DNA from: Macrophomina tecta
Lineage: Eukaryota; Ascomycota; Dothideomycetes; Botryosphaeriales; Botryosphaeriaceae
Assembly: GCA_024180945.1 (NCBI GenBank)
Contig: JAKSGN010000016.1
Location: 682,001 to 746,000 of the forward strand
Direction of reading: 5' to 3'
DNA: 64,000 nucleotides
Both the position numbers and the translations under genes were made by a program. The notes beneath the pieces were generated by a model. It was not told the origin of the DNA and did no database searches. It worked only from the letters and a program-made list of their open reading frames with translations. Below, in pieces: positions 33,467 through 45,899 of this stretch. The stretch's first letter is position 1; the number at the start of each line of letters is the position of its first letter.

Positions 33467-34992
33467 TACCATCCAGCGTCGACCTTAGCTGAAAACTGCT
33501 GCCAGTCATCTGCAGTGACGTCACCACAGATTAGCTGCCTCTCCAGATCGTCTACTACAGTCTTTAAATGCTTGTACATGAAGTCCATAGCCTTAAGACT
33601 CTTAGATGGCACCGCGAGAACCCTCTCCCTATGCTATTCGCCCTACCTTCTATATACTCAGTGAGCCTCTTAAAAGGCTCTAGAAGGTAATAAAAGCGGC
33701 CGAGCTAGTCCTAATCCTAAGAGGAGAGGCGGTCTTGGCGGATATCGTATCCTTGGCCTTGCTTCTTATAGCGATCGATATAGCGATCGATCGCATACCG
33801 CAACTTTAACGCCCGCTTTACTATATAGTAAACCGAGCTCCAACGCACGCCCTAATTAATAATAAGGACGTAGTAGAAGACCTTATCTCCCCCGTCTAAA
33901 TTTGTATCCTCGTCTAGTGCCCGCTCTTCTAGAAGCTAATAATTACTAAAGGCAATGCAGCGCTAGTCGCTTCTATTAATAAATACGTAGATATTATAAA
34001 GCTTTCTAATCGGGCTCTCTTTACTTTATATCTCGAAGGCCTTCTTACTATCTTCTATACACCTGACTAGACTTTGCTTAAATTTCGAGATGCCTTCACT
34101 AAAGAGAATAGCCTCGATGATAAGGTTAATTATATAGCCGATATAACGAATTCTATAGAATAGGTAGTTAATAGAGATAAGAAGCTATAGTTCGCATAGT
34201 ATCTCCTTATTATTAGAGATATTATTAGTAATAAAGTAGCCGATGCGGTTATAATTAATATCGTATATTTAGATCGAGCTATAAACCACCTTCGCAAGGT
34301 TCTCGCCACTATAAGGGCTGATTATATGGGTAAAAGATAAGAGAGCCGTTTAAAGACTACTATAGTAGTTGATAAAGTAGGAGTTTATAGCTAAATAGGT
34401 GCACTTATTACCCTCGTCACTAGTTTATAAGTCTACACTAAAATTAATCTTACTATTTATTCTAGAGATAAGCTTCTTAAGCTACTACCTCTAGTTCTTA
34501 AAAGACTACTTTACCTAGCTCGCTATATCTATCAGACTCTTCGGTATTGCTCGCTCGGCAGCAGGGCCATCCATAAGAATAACGTCACGTAATTCCTTAG
34601 ATAAAGCTTACTAAAATAAGAGATTAAGCTTAATAACCACATTAGTAAATACTTACTTAAATTAGAGATCGTAAAACGGGGTAATAAGCGAGTAGAAGAA
34701 CGTAAATAATAGTATTAAGAATTAATATTAGAAAAAAGTCCTAGATTGGTAGTAGTTTTAATTTCTTAGGTTTTCTTAGGTTAGCGATCTTATGTGCCTA
34801 TTCTAAGTAAGCCTCTACTATATAAATACCCGTAAGCTTATATACTCCGTCGCTATAATAGCAGTCTAGCTAGTATTATCTATAAACGAACTAATAGACA
34901 CCTCTATTAACCTTATAGTCAGTACTATAGTCGAAAATCCACGAGATTCTAGTGCTAGTAAACTACATTCGATAGCATATACGATAGCGAAG
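33467..34992 (-). pseudogene. hAT transposase, central part, RIP-degraded
   Basis: The minus strand reads as the middle of a hAT transposase. Around 33640-33870 there is VYYIVKRALKLRYAIDRY, then QDRLSS, LGRFYYLLEPFKRLTEYIEG. It is broken by RIP-type stops, by the Fot-like insertion on the left and by the copia nest on the right. The element's 5' end reappears at 59399-59855. Confidence 0.65.
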
Positions 34993-35594
34993 TATAAAGC
35001 GCTAAGGCTTAGATAAAGGATTACTAAGCTATATTATAAATAATATAGTCTAGTAAGCAGTCGGAAGGAGATAATTCTCTAAGAGAAGTAGATAGGAGAT
35101 TTAATAAAGAAAGATAAGAGAAGAGGTAAAAATATAGAATAAAGCTTTTATATTAGATTTCTTAGTATTACGCATCTTAAAGAGTAAAACTATAGTACTA
35201 TCTAGAGCTCCTTATATATACTTATTTCTTATATAAGTAGATCCTTCTAGATACACCATATTAGAAATCCAACGAGGGTAATTTATAAGAAATAAGATTC
35301 TAGCCCCAATTCTTATCCGTTTTATATAATTTTTATATCATAATATTTGGAAATAGTTAAAGTTTTATAATATAGAAAAGGAATTTTAGTAGGGGCTATA
35401 CCTATTTAGTTATTAGTTAGTAAAGTAGGGTAGTAAATTTTACCACCTTAGTTTACTACTATAGTTTACTACCGTAGTTTACCACTGCTATAACTCTGAG
35501 GTATATTCGTTATACACCTTAGATAGTATACTAATACCTAAGGTAATATATTAATAAGCTACGCTTATACAAGCTTACTTATTAATATTTAACA
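34993..35594 (-). repeat. 3' LTR of copia-1
   Basis: 602 bp, TATAAAGCGC...TTTAACA, strongly C-to-T changed relative to the right LTR and to the solo copy at 42615-43225. From 35595 to 35800 lie the polypurine tract and 3' untranslated DNA of copia-1. Confidence 0.9.
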
Positions 35595-35800
35595 CACCCC
35601 CCTAAGCTTTTATAAATGTTATAAGGAATTTATAATTTCGATTTTATATTCAGTTTATTATATAATTTAGAACCGGTATATAGGTAGATATAAGCAATTT
35701 AGTACCCTTATAATTAGACTTATAGTAAGCAATCTATTATCTACTTATTAGATATATATAGGGTCTTCTTTTTTAGTCTTTTATAATAACTATTACTAGG

Positions 35801-36581
35801 TATAACGGTGGCCTCTTCTACTAGGCTTTAAAAGTACCTAGTAGGGTTAGGTAGCTAAAGAGTTTACCTTAAAGAATAAGAGAAGGGTAAAGAATAGAAA
35901 TAATAGTAGTAATTACGTAATATATCGATACGTAGTATACGTTAGGCTTTATTACCTCTAATAGTATTATATTAGAACTTTAAGTTAACTATAAAGGTTA
36001 AAGTACTATCTAAGAAGTATATCTATATACTATAAAAAAGTTATAGTAATCAAGATCGATATAGCTAAATTAAAGTAGCTAGATTAAAGGTATTAGATTA
36101 TTAATCTTAGATTAGATTAATTTAGGTGGGCCCTATAGGTCCCATATAACTTAGGCACTAAAGCCCGTTTCCTAGAATCCGACTTCTATATCGATTAAGG
36201 AAGTATTATACCGCTAGACTATTATTTCTTAGATTATATAAGTTATCTAACTTTCTCCCGTCCATTTCTCTTAGCCTAAAGCTAATTTTTAGAATTCGTA
36301 ATTCTTCTCTTAGGGATATTCTTCTCTTATGGGAGTTTAATCTAGTTAGTATTCCTATGGTCTTACTATATTGTATAGGTGTTATTCTTATACGGGCTTT
36401 CGCTACTACCTTATTTAGGCCTATATATACCGTTCTCTCTCGAGGCTATTTTTTCCGTATGGGCGCACCGGTATTATAGCTCTACTATTCTTATGAGTTC
36501 TTAGCCCCTATGGTATCTTTTTCTATATGGGCTTTCTATCCGTAGGGTTATAAGGCCCTTATTTCTCTAGAGTTCGTAATA
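35801..36581 (-). repeat. 3' LTR of gypsy-2
   Basis: 781 bp, TATAACGGTGGCC...TTCGTAATA, homologous to the clean solo LTR at 4230-5001 and heavily changed by C-to-T and G-to-A. Confidence 0.92.
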
Positions 36582-36689
36582 CTATCCCCTCTCTTAAGGA
36601 TCTTTAGCTTAAAGATTTATCTATTTATCTATATCTTAGGCTTTTTTTATTTTCTTATTTTCTTTTTCTACTATACACCTCCTACTATA

Positions 36690-37420
36690 CCTCTGAAACG
36701 AAAGCGCGATTTATAAAAGACTAAGCGTAAGTCTCTAAGTACGAAGATTAATTTACTAGATATCGCGATATCTATCTTTTATTCGTAGTATTTACTTCTA
36801 AATACCTAGCAAAAGGCTAAGAAGCCTAAGATAGTATATCGGGTAGCCTTAGGTTTTTCTCGTTATAGTAAATATTATCGTGCCAGGCGTACAGGCTATA
36901 ATACTAGCGGTCTTAAGAACTTCGATTATTAGTTCTCTTTTAGTAGTTTTATAAGTCTACTAACCTTTTCTTTAGTTAAGTGTCTTCGTCGTGCCTTAGA
37001 TAAGGCACGCTCGGAATATACTACTTTCGAGAATTAGCTTTAAAAGGCGGCCTCCGGTCTTTCTCGTACTAAAAGATAGTAAGAGTTACTCGAGCGTCGT
37101 ACTACCCTAATATTATAGCGTAAGTCGGACGCGATCGATATACTTAAAAAGTTAGAGGTATTAGAGGCTAGAAATACCTCTAACCCTAAAAATACTAAAG
37201 AGGAGCGATCGTCGAAGCGTTTACGTAGCGATATCTTAGCTAATAATGCTATAGAGTTATTTTAGTTTATTAGGTCTTCTAGCGTTAGTTCGGGTTCTAT
37301 ACCTCCTAAGAATTCCGGTCTAGTTAACTAGGTGCGGTTATCTCTATTTTCTAATTTTAATTTCGGGCCCTTCATGTATAACGAGTTAGCGGTATTAGTC
37401 GATCTAGGTTTCGACAATAG
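36690..37420 (+). pseudogene. Antisense reading region between pol and 3' LTR of gypsy-2
   Basis: Opposite to pol, the plus strand from ATG 36694 reads as a basic, Lys/Arg/Leu-rich protein with RIP-type stops. Segments include LVKCLRRALDKARSEYTTFE and RKSDAIDILKKLEVLEARNT, which look coiled-coil-like. It occupies the same position as the antisense region of gypsy-1. No known domain is recognised. Confidence 0.45.
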
Positions 37421-37429
37421 AACTTATTA

Positions 37430-40400
37430 ATAAGTTCTTAATAGTTATAGAGTTCTAGTAGTTTTTAGATATTATCCTAGTCTCCTTTCTATTTAAGGAG
37501 GTATCTAAACTAATAATTAATATAGCCGCTATTTAGGACTTATTCTACATCCTAGTCTATATTTTTATTGGTGTCTAGATTTTCTGATAGCATTTTTTCC
37601 GTTTAGCGTAATGGCGTAGCATTTTCTAGTGCCGGTTTAAGAAGTAAGATGTAAAATATAGAATATATCCATATAATATTAGGTAGTCTAAGGCGGAAAT
37701 TAACCTTTCTAATCTATTCTTTAATTTCGAATGGTCTAATTTTCTTAAAGTCTAATTTATTATTTAGCTATTTTATTTTAATATTTTTTCTAAGGAGGTA
37801 AACTTTATTCCTCTCTTTTAGTTTTAGTACCTTCTAGTGCTATCTATTATAGTATTTACCTATTTATAGGGCTACAAATTCGAGGTCTAGGTATAGTTAT
37901 TTATAGAGGGCCTTTAGCTAGTCTACTTTAAAAATTTCTTTTTAGGCTAGGAATTCACTTAGTATAGGCTCTTTATAAGCTATAGGCTTATAACTATAGT
38001 TAGCGTAGAATGGGAATTCTTATATAGCTAACGCTTTCGTACTATTATACGCGAACTATACGAGTAGTAATAGCTCGATCTAATTATCTTATATATAATT
38101 AAGGTAGTAGTATAGGTATTATTCTAGTATCTAATTCGTCTGTTCTATCTATCTATCTATTTAAGGGTATACTATAGTCGAGAGTTTATACTTAGCTCTA
38201 AGCTAGCGGGTAAGAGTCTACTAGAATCGGGATATAAATAGCTAATCTCTATCTAATACGAGCTCTTCTAGTAACTCATAGTTACCGAGAATTATTCTAC
38301 GAAATATATAAGTAAGTTCTTTTATATTTACTATCTTAAGATATAGTAGGTAATATACGTACTTTATTATTCTATTAACGATAACTAGGATCGAGTTATA
38401 CTTAATCTTAGTAAGCGGTTCTTCTAACTTAGATAGGTCCATAATAAAGTCTAGCGAGATAGATTACTAAGGGCAATTTAGTACCGATAGCGGCTAAAAT
38501 AATCCGTAGAGTGCGTGCCTCGCGGCCTTACTTCTAATATAAAGGTCGCATTATGAGACTACCCGTTAAACTATTCTTTTAAGCCCTAGAAAGTAGTAGC
38601 TTCTCGTAATTCGCTCTATTATCTTATCTATTTCTTAATAACTATATACTAGGGCTTTATATATATTCTTTACGAGCTCTTCCCGTAGTTTAACCGGAAT
38701 GTAGACTAATTCTAAAAATAGAATTATACTATCTATATTTCTAGTTACTCGGGAGTCGTCTTTAAGCTCTCTAATTTCTTAGGCTATTATGTTATCTACG
38801 TAGGCTTCTTAGATTTTTTACTCCTATTCATTACCTTCGAGGCGTATCGCTAGGGCGAATAGTCTAACTAGAGTAAGCGAGTTGTTTAGTTCTTTCTTAA
38901 GCTATATTTATTCTAGACTTTAAATAGCTATAATCTAGTAGCTATAGCTAGCGGGTATAAAAGACTTATCTTCCTATATATTAAGTATTATAGATTATAG
39001 ACCTAGCTTTTCCTCGATATAGTTAGCTCATCTACTTAGCGCGTCTACACGAGCATTCTTAGATTTCTTTCTATAGATAATTTTTATATTATAGAATGCT
39101 AGTTCTTTAGCCTACTAAACTTATCAATAGTTTAACTCTTTAGTAGTAGTAAAGTATAAGAGGTTCTTATAGTCGTAGTAGACTATAACCTAGTATTTAG
39201 TGTCTTTGAAGTAGTATCTCTATTCTTTAAAAGTTGTAACTATAGCTAAGAGCTCTTTATTATAGATATTATAGTTCTTTTTAGTAGGTATTATTTTTCT
39301 TAAGTAGTAGATAATAGGGTATAGTCTACCTTCTTTATCTAGCTAACTAAGTATAGCTTCTATAGTATAGTCTAAAGTGTTGGTTTCTACCGTAATTAGT
39401 AGATCTAGGTTATATAGCCCTAGAACCGATATTTCTATAAATATTTACTTTAGTAAGTCGAATACTCGTTATTATTTTTCTTTCTATATAAACCCACGTT
39501 CTTTCTTAATAATGTTGGTTAGAGGTGCCGTTATTTTAGTATAGTTTATAATAAACTTCTAGTAAAAGTTAGTAAATCTAAGAAAGAATTATACTTCTTT
39601 AACGATTCGCAGTATTAGCTAATCTCTAATTACGTCTAGTTCTTATTATCTATACTAATATATCCTAGAATAATAATAAACCCTAAGTATTCTATTCTTT
39701 ATATATATCACTCGCTTTTTTCTAGGGCTACTTAGATGTTTCGTTCATCTAAGGCCTTTAGAACTTTTCTTATATACTCGGTATATTCTTTAAGCATCTC
39801 CGAGTATATTAAAATATTATCTAGGTAAGCTAAGGTGAATATATCTAACTACGGACGTAGGGTATTATTAACTAAGCTCTAGAAGGTAGCCGGTGCGTTA
39901 GTAAGCCTAAAAGATATTACTGTATGCTCGTAATATCTAAATCGCGTTTAGAATGCTGTCTTCTATTCTTTACCTTTCTTAATATAGACTAGGTGGTAGC
40001 CTTCTTAAAGGTCTAGCTTTATAAAAAACTTAGCATTACGAAGCTTATCCTATAATTTGTTAATATAAGGTAGTAGGTATTAGTTCTTAACTATAATATT
40101 ATTTAGCTATTAGTAGTTAATATAAAGGTGAAGCTTACTATTCTTCTTAAGAACAAATAGAATAGGGTATCTTATTAACGACTATAAAGGCCGTATATAT
40201 CCTTATTCTAAGTTCTTATCGATGTATTTCTATAATACTTTAGCCTTAGTTTTCGATAAGGAGTAGATGGGCTTAAACGCTAGTTATATTTCTAGAAGTA
40301 GAAATATCTTATAATTCTATAGCTAATACTCTAGTAGTTATTCTTTACCTCTTTCTTAGAATATTCTTAATATATTCTAGAATTCTTATAGAACTATCTC

Positions 40401-43400
40401 TAATTCTAGTATAGGCACTAATTTATTCATAGTAGGCCTTATAATTTTACTAAGGTCTACGCTAACCTCGGCTACTAAAATGCCTTTATTATCGTAGCTT
40501 CTATACCCGAGGGGACTAGTACTTACTTTATCTAGATAGTTATACTATCTATTAAGTCTCTAGGGGTAGTCTTCTTCGACTAGCTTTAGGCTATTCTTAT
40601 TCTTATCCGTAAGGCCCCGTATTATATGAGTAAGAATCTTTTACTCGGTATCCTTACTAGGTTTTACGTAAATTATATAGGCCTTTTCTCCTCGTCTTAT
40701 TATAAGTTTTAGCGCTCGGTAGCTAATAGTCTTAATATCTATGGGTATATTATTATCCCGCTATCTTAGCTCGGAGGTTTCGCTCTAGCCTTTAGGCTCT
40801 AGCGCTTTCTTTTAGTTTTATTAGCTTCTTCTTGCCGTTGCGAGGTAGCGTCTATAGTATTTATTAGAAAATATAATAGTCTCTATTCTCTAGCTAATAT
40901 ATAGCTTATAAGTCTTTAGCTATAATATTTCTAGGATAATATCGTGTCCGGGGATTATTATTACGTCGAGGTTAATCCGTTCTCGGTAATTACTAATAGT
41001 AAGAAGTACTTCCCCTATCTTAATTTATATCTAGCTATTTCTATATTCCGCTAGAAAGCCGTCTACTATACTTAGCTAATAAGGGTAATTCTTAGCTTAC
41101 TAGAATAGTTAGTTCTTAACGATAAACTTAGGGTTAATAAATACGCCTTATATACTATTATTAATTATAGCCATTGCCTTTTTCCTATAGAATATAACTA
41201 GGATATATAAAAGTCGATATAAGTTTAATCCAGTAGATATAATTCCGTTCGCTATATGTATAACCTAGTTAAGAAACCTATCTAACGGCCCCTCCTAGGG
41301 TTCCTATCTAGGGAAGCTATTTAGTTTTTTAATATAGATCGCCCCGTTATTTCGCAACGAATATATTCGTTCTATTTATTAACTAGAACTAGAGTATCTT
41401 TCTATTATGTCTATCTATTATATTTAATTAGTCGTCTCTAGTAGATCCACCTATTTCGGACCTAATACTAGAAGGTAGGTATATTATATTTTTTATAGAG
41501 TATCTATTATAAGGTACTCCTGTTTCTAGTCGCTATACCATACTAACAGAGGGTGTAGGCTATATCGCGGAGATACTATAGGTCTTAGTATTATTGTACT
41601 CCTCGTGCCTCGTTCTCTAGCTAGAATACGAGTTCATTAGCCATTTTAAGTAGTGATTCTTTCTAGAAATTCTAGATATTGTTTTACTAGACGCGTGCGT
41701 ATATCTTTCTTTACTATACCTTATATTATTGCGTCCCGAGGTTAATTATAAGACCCGGGATTTAGGTAACTATAGGTTCTAGACTATTAAGAATACGACA
41801 TATCTCTCCGTATTAAGCTAAGTACTTAGTTATTCTTATAAGCGTAGCTTTATCCTACTACTACTCGTTATCGGTCGTGCTTAACTCTAGAATACTATCG
41901 TATAGTTCCCTTATATTACTATTAACTAGGTCCTCGTTATTAGAAAAGACTTTAATAAGCTCTTTCTCTATTCTTAGAGTTATATTAACGTGTCGTAGCT
42001 TCTTAGAGTACTAGTTTATAGCGTTCTTATTACTCTAGTAAGTAGTATAGTTATCGTTATAATAGGCTATCTAGCTAAGCTTCTAATACTTAGCGCTCTG
42101 GTTTTCTTCGCGTCGCTTATTAATTTTGATAAAGGGGCTTTCTTACTTAGTAACTATAGAGACCTCTCGGCTTTTTAATTCTTACATCGTAGCCGAGACT
42201 TATTTATTCTTCTTAAGGTAGTAGTATATCTTTTCCTAGGTCTTATCGTAGTAGATATATAGTCCTTTTTTAAATCTTTATTTTTACTCTAGGGTCTATT
42301 CTTTGCGTTATTTTTTCTTATAGCTATTATTTTTTTTTCTATAGTAGTTATTCCTTTTAGGTGGGTTATTTTAGTGGTAAATATTATTTAGCTCTATAGC
42401 GTCTTCCCCTTTCTAAGTATATCTAGGGCGCGCCGGGCGCGAAGTATTAGTACTATAGTTTACCTTATACTTCTTAGATTAGCGCTCGAAGAGGCGGTTA
42501 TCGTATTTAATAGCTAGCTTAATAAGCTCGTCTAGGGTCTTAGAATTATCTTATATTATAAGTTAATCTTTAACCCTTTCTTTAAGTTCTCAGTAGTAGT
42601 AATCTATAAGGGCGTGTAAAGCGCTGAGGCTTGGGTGGAGGATTACTAAGCTATATTATAAATAATATAGCCTAGTAAGCAGTCGGAAGGAGATAATTCT
42701 CTAAGAGAGAAGTAGGTAGGAGATTTAATAAAAAAAAACAAGAGGAGAGGTAAAAGATAGAGTAAAGCTTTTATTAGCTTATATCCCGTTTATTAGTATT
42801 GCGCGTCTCGAAGAACGAAACTACGGCGCTATCTAGAGCTTCTTATATACACTTATTCCTTATATAAGTAGATCCTTCTAGATATACCGTATTAGAAATC
42901 CAATGAGGGTGATTTATAAGAAATAAGATTCTAGCCCTAATCCTTATCCGTTTTATATAATTTTTATATCGTAATCACTGGAAATGATTGAACTTTTATA
43001 TTATATAAAAGGAATTTTAGTAGGGGCTATACCCGTTTAGTTATTAGTCAGTGAAGTGGGATGGCGAATTTTGCCACCTTAGTTTGCCACCGTGGTTTGC
43101 CACCGCAGTTTGCCACTGCTATAACTCCGAGGTATATTCATTATATACCTTAGGTAGTATTCTAATACCTAAGGTAATATATTAATAAGCTACGCTTATA
43201 TAAGCTTATTTATTAATATTTAACAGGGTGCAGTTAGACTAGTTATCTAGCTAAGCCGCAGCCTTTTAGAATTCTATAGTATAGTTCGCTACTAAGGTCT
43301 TCTAGTAGATATTTATAACGGCTTATTAGGCCTTATTAACCTCGTCAAGGTCTCCGAAGCTTTACTTAATCTAAGTTATAAAGTACTTATAGCTACTAAA

Positions 43401-43981
43401 GACTTTCTTAGTATTCTTCTTATATACTTCTAGTTCTTTCTCTATTCGGTCTCTAAGGTAGGGCTCGAACTACTATACCGTAATATCGTAGAGATAGGTA
43501 GCAGCGAATATTACCTTCTTATTATTAGTAGAGAAGTTTCTAGAGTTAAAAAAGAAGTATTAAGTTGAGTTATAAGAGAAAGGTCTAGAGCTTCTTTTAG
43601 TTATTATAGAATAGATCTAGCTTAGCCGTCTTTATACTTCTATTAGGAGGTTAAGTCATTGTTAATACCGGAGTATAAATGAGTACCGGGGTAGGGGTTA
43701 TCGGAATGGCTTAGTTACGAAGTTCGTCTATTTATTAATAGAGCTAGTTATTCTCGTTAGTCTACTTCTAGAGTTATCTACGTAGTTTACTAATCTAGCC
43801 TTGCATGTCTTAAATAACCTAAAAGAGGTCAGCTATAGTTAGCTATAGGGAACTATTATTATTTATATTAATATTATTTATTATATTACTTAGTTAGCGT
43901 TAAGTTATCGGGTAATACTACTTTATTATTAAGTATTTCTTTTCTCGGAACTACCTTCTCTTATAAGAATAGTAGTTAAAG
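37430..43981 (-). pseudogene. gypsy-2 gag-pol, decayed
   Basis: The integrase core is clearest at 38442-38242 (MDLSKLEEPLTKIKYNSILV, then ILGNYELLEELVLDRD). The reverse transcriptase lies at about 39500-40400, with the catalytic YLDD changed to YLDN (minus strand near 39805-39830). RNase H lies between them. Gag lies to the right, about 42500-43950, split by the solo LTR. Many stops. Confidence 0.8.
42615..43225. mobile_element. Solo LTR of copia-1 family nested in gypsy-2
   Basis: 611 bp, TGTAAAGCGC...TTTAACA, with duplication GGGCG/GGGTG (42610-42614 and 43226-43230; one transition). It is better preserved than the left LTR of copia-1. Since gypsy-2 sits in copia-1, this is a second, later wave of the same copia family. 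Confidence 0.9.
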
Positions 43982-44762
43982 TATAACGGCGGCCTCTTCT
44001 ACTAGGCTTTAAAATTACCTAGTAGGGTTAGATAGCTAAAGGGTTTACCTTAAAGAATAAGAGAAGGGTAAAGAATAAGAACAATAGTAGTAATTACGTA
44101 ATATATTAGTGCGTAGTACGTATTAGGCTTTATTACCTCTAATAGTATTATATTAGAACTTTAAGTTAACTACGAAGGTTAAAGTACTATCTAAGAAGTA
44201 TATCTATATACTATAAAAAAGTTATAGTAATCTAGATCGATATAGCTAGATTAAAGCAGCTAGATTAAAGGTATTAGATTATTAATCTTAGATTAGGTTA
44301 ATCTAGGTGGGCTCTATAGGTCCTATATAACTTAGGTACTAAAGCCTATTTTCTAGAATCCGACTTCTATATTAGTTAAGAAAGTATTATACTGCTAGAC
44401 TATTGTCTCTTAGATTATATAAGTTATCTAACTTTCTCCCGTTCGTTTCTCTTAGCCTAAAGCTAGTTTTCGGGATTCGTAATTCTTTCCTTGGGGACAT
44501 TCTTCCCCTACGGGAGTTTAACCTAGTTGGTGTTTCCGTGGTCTTACTATACCGTATAGGTGTTATTTTTATACGGGCTTCCGCTACTACCTTATCTAGG
44601 CCCGTACGCGCCGTTCTTCCTCGAGGCTGTTTTTCTCATGCGGGCGTGCTGGCGTTGCGGCTCTACTGTTCTTACGGGTTCTTGGCCCCTGTAGTGCCTT
44701 TTCCCGTACGGGCTTTCTATCCGTGGGGTTATAAGGCCCTTATTCCTCTAGGGTTCGTAATA
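43982..44762 (-). repeat. 5' LTR of gypsy-2
   Basis: 781 bp, TATAACGGCGGCC...TTCGTAATA, less mutated than the left LTR in its second half. An open frame at 44403-44792 is fortuitous. Confidence 0.92.
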
Positions 44763-44767
44763 CTAGG

Positions 44768-45517
44768 ACTTCGTAAGGCTGATATTCTTTAGAAGTTCTT
44801 GCTATTTAGGACTATTAATTAGCTTAGTTAGTCCGTCGGCAATAAGAGACTTAGTAGGAAAGTAGCGAAGTTCTATTTTTTTTTATTTATATAGTCCCTT
44901 ATAAAATAGTACCTTATATTAACGTGTTTAGTTCTAGCATAATATAAGGAATTACCGGCTAGTTTTATAGCCGATTGGCTATCCGTGTATATATATTTAA
45001 CTAGTTTAAATAGGCATTTAATATAGGAAGGCATTTCTTTAAGAATATTCTTTATATAAAGAAGTTTTTTTACTACCTTCTTATAAGCTATATACTCGGC
45101 CTTGCAGCTACTTATAGCCACGGTTTTTTATAGTTTAGATAGCCAGCTTAGTGCTATTTTATTTTAGCCTTGTCCTATAGTAAATATATAACCTGAGGTT
45201 GATTTTCTAGTTAAATTACCCCCTTAATCCGAGTTACTATAGCCTTCTATAGATAGGGGTTCGGATTGGTTAACTAGATCTAGTTTTAGGCTATAATCCT
45301 GCGTTTCTTTTATATAGCCCCATAGATAGCTAAGGGCTTTATAGTGTTCCGGTGTAGAAAATGCCATAAATCTAGCTAAGTAATTAACTGGATAAGCTAG
45401 ATCCGGTCAGGTAAATATAGTTAAATATATAAGAGACCCTATGTCTTATTAGTAGGCCTTTAATAAGTCTTTAGAAGCTTCTTTAGTAGGTCTTTCTAAA
45501 GATAGACCTAAGGGAAG
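44768..45517 (-). pseudogene. copia-1 RNase H, C-terminal part of pol
   Basis: The minus strand carries the copia RNase H end: MAISSCKAEYIAYKKVV, then YTDSQSAIKLAGNSLYYART and KHVNIRYYFIRDYI (45121-44873). The N-terminal part of the domain runs to 45517, where gypsy-3 interrupts. The relatively long open stretch shows moderate RIP damage. Confidence 0.85.
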
Positions 45518-45758
45518 TGTTAAGGCTTAACCCTAGGATCTTTACTGAAAGGTTTATTGCGCTACTTACAAGAAGCTAGAACTTAAGGAAAGAAGAAGAA
45601 AGAAGAAAAGAGAAAAGAGAGTAGAGTCTATTTAAATACACGAATTGGGTAAAGTCACGTGATACTTATGCCTGCGCAGGTATGAGTCTATTCGTCGGTT
45701 ATTTCAGCCGAGGGTTCCTCTAAGGCTTTCTTTATTACTGGGCTTCTAGACTATAATA
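45518..45758 (-). repeat. 3' LTR of gypsy-3 (RIP-changed copy)
   Basis: 241 bp, TGTTAAGG...CTATAATA. It differs from the right LTR at 14 sites by my count, all with T (13) or A (1) here against C or G there. Confidence 0.92.
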
Positions 45759-45899
45759 TTACCCCCTCTTCTCCCCCCTTCCCTTTTTTTTTGTTCCGAG
45801 TTTAATCCTTGGTCGAGGCGATCATTTTTCATTATTTGGGGGGTATATAAGGTGAAACGGCGACTCTAATATTTAATTACGGCTATATGACGTAGTTGG

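Larger units (their letters stand above)
35801..44762 (-). mobile_element. Ty3/gypsy retrotransposon (gypsy-2), complete but RIP-dead
   Basis: Full-length 8962 bp element in copia-1, with duplication CTAGG (35796-35800 and 44763-44767) and two 781 bp LTRs. On the minus strand it encodes gag and pol. An antisense reading region lies between pol and the 3' (left) LTR, and a copia-1 family solo LTR sits in its gag region. It is RIP-damaged throughout. Confidence 0.94.
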
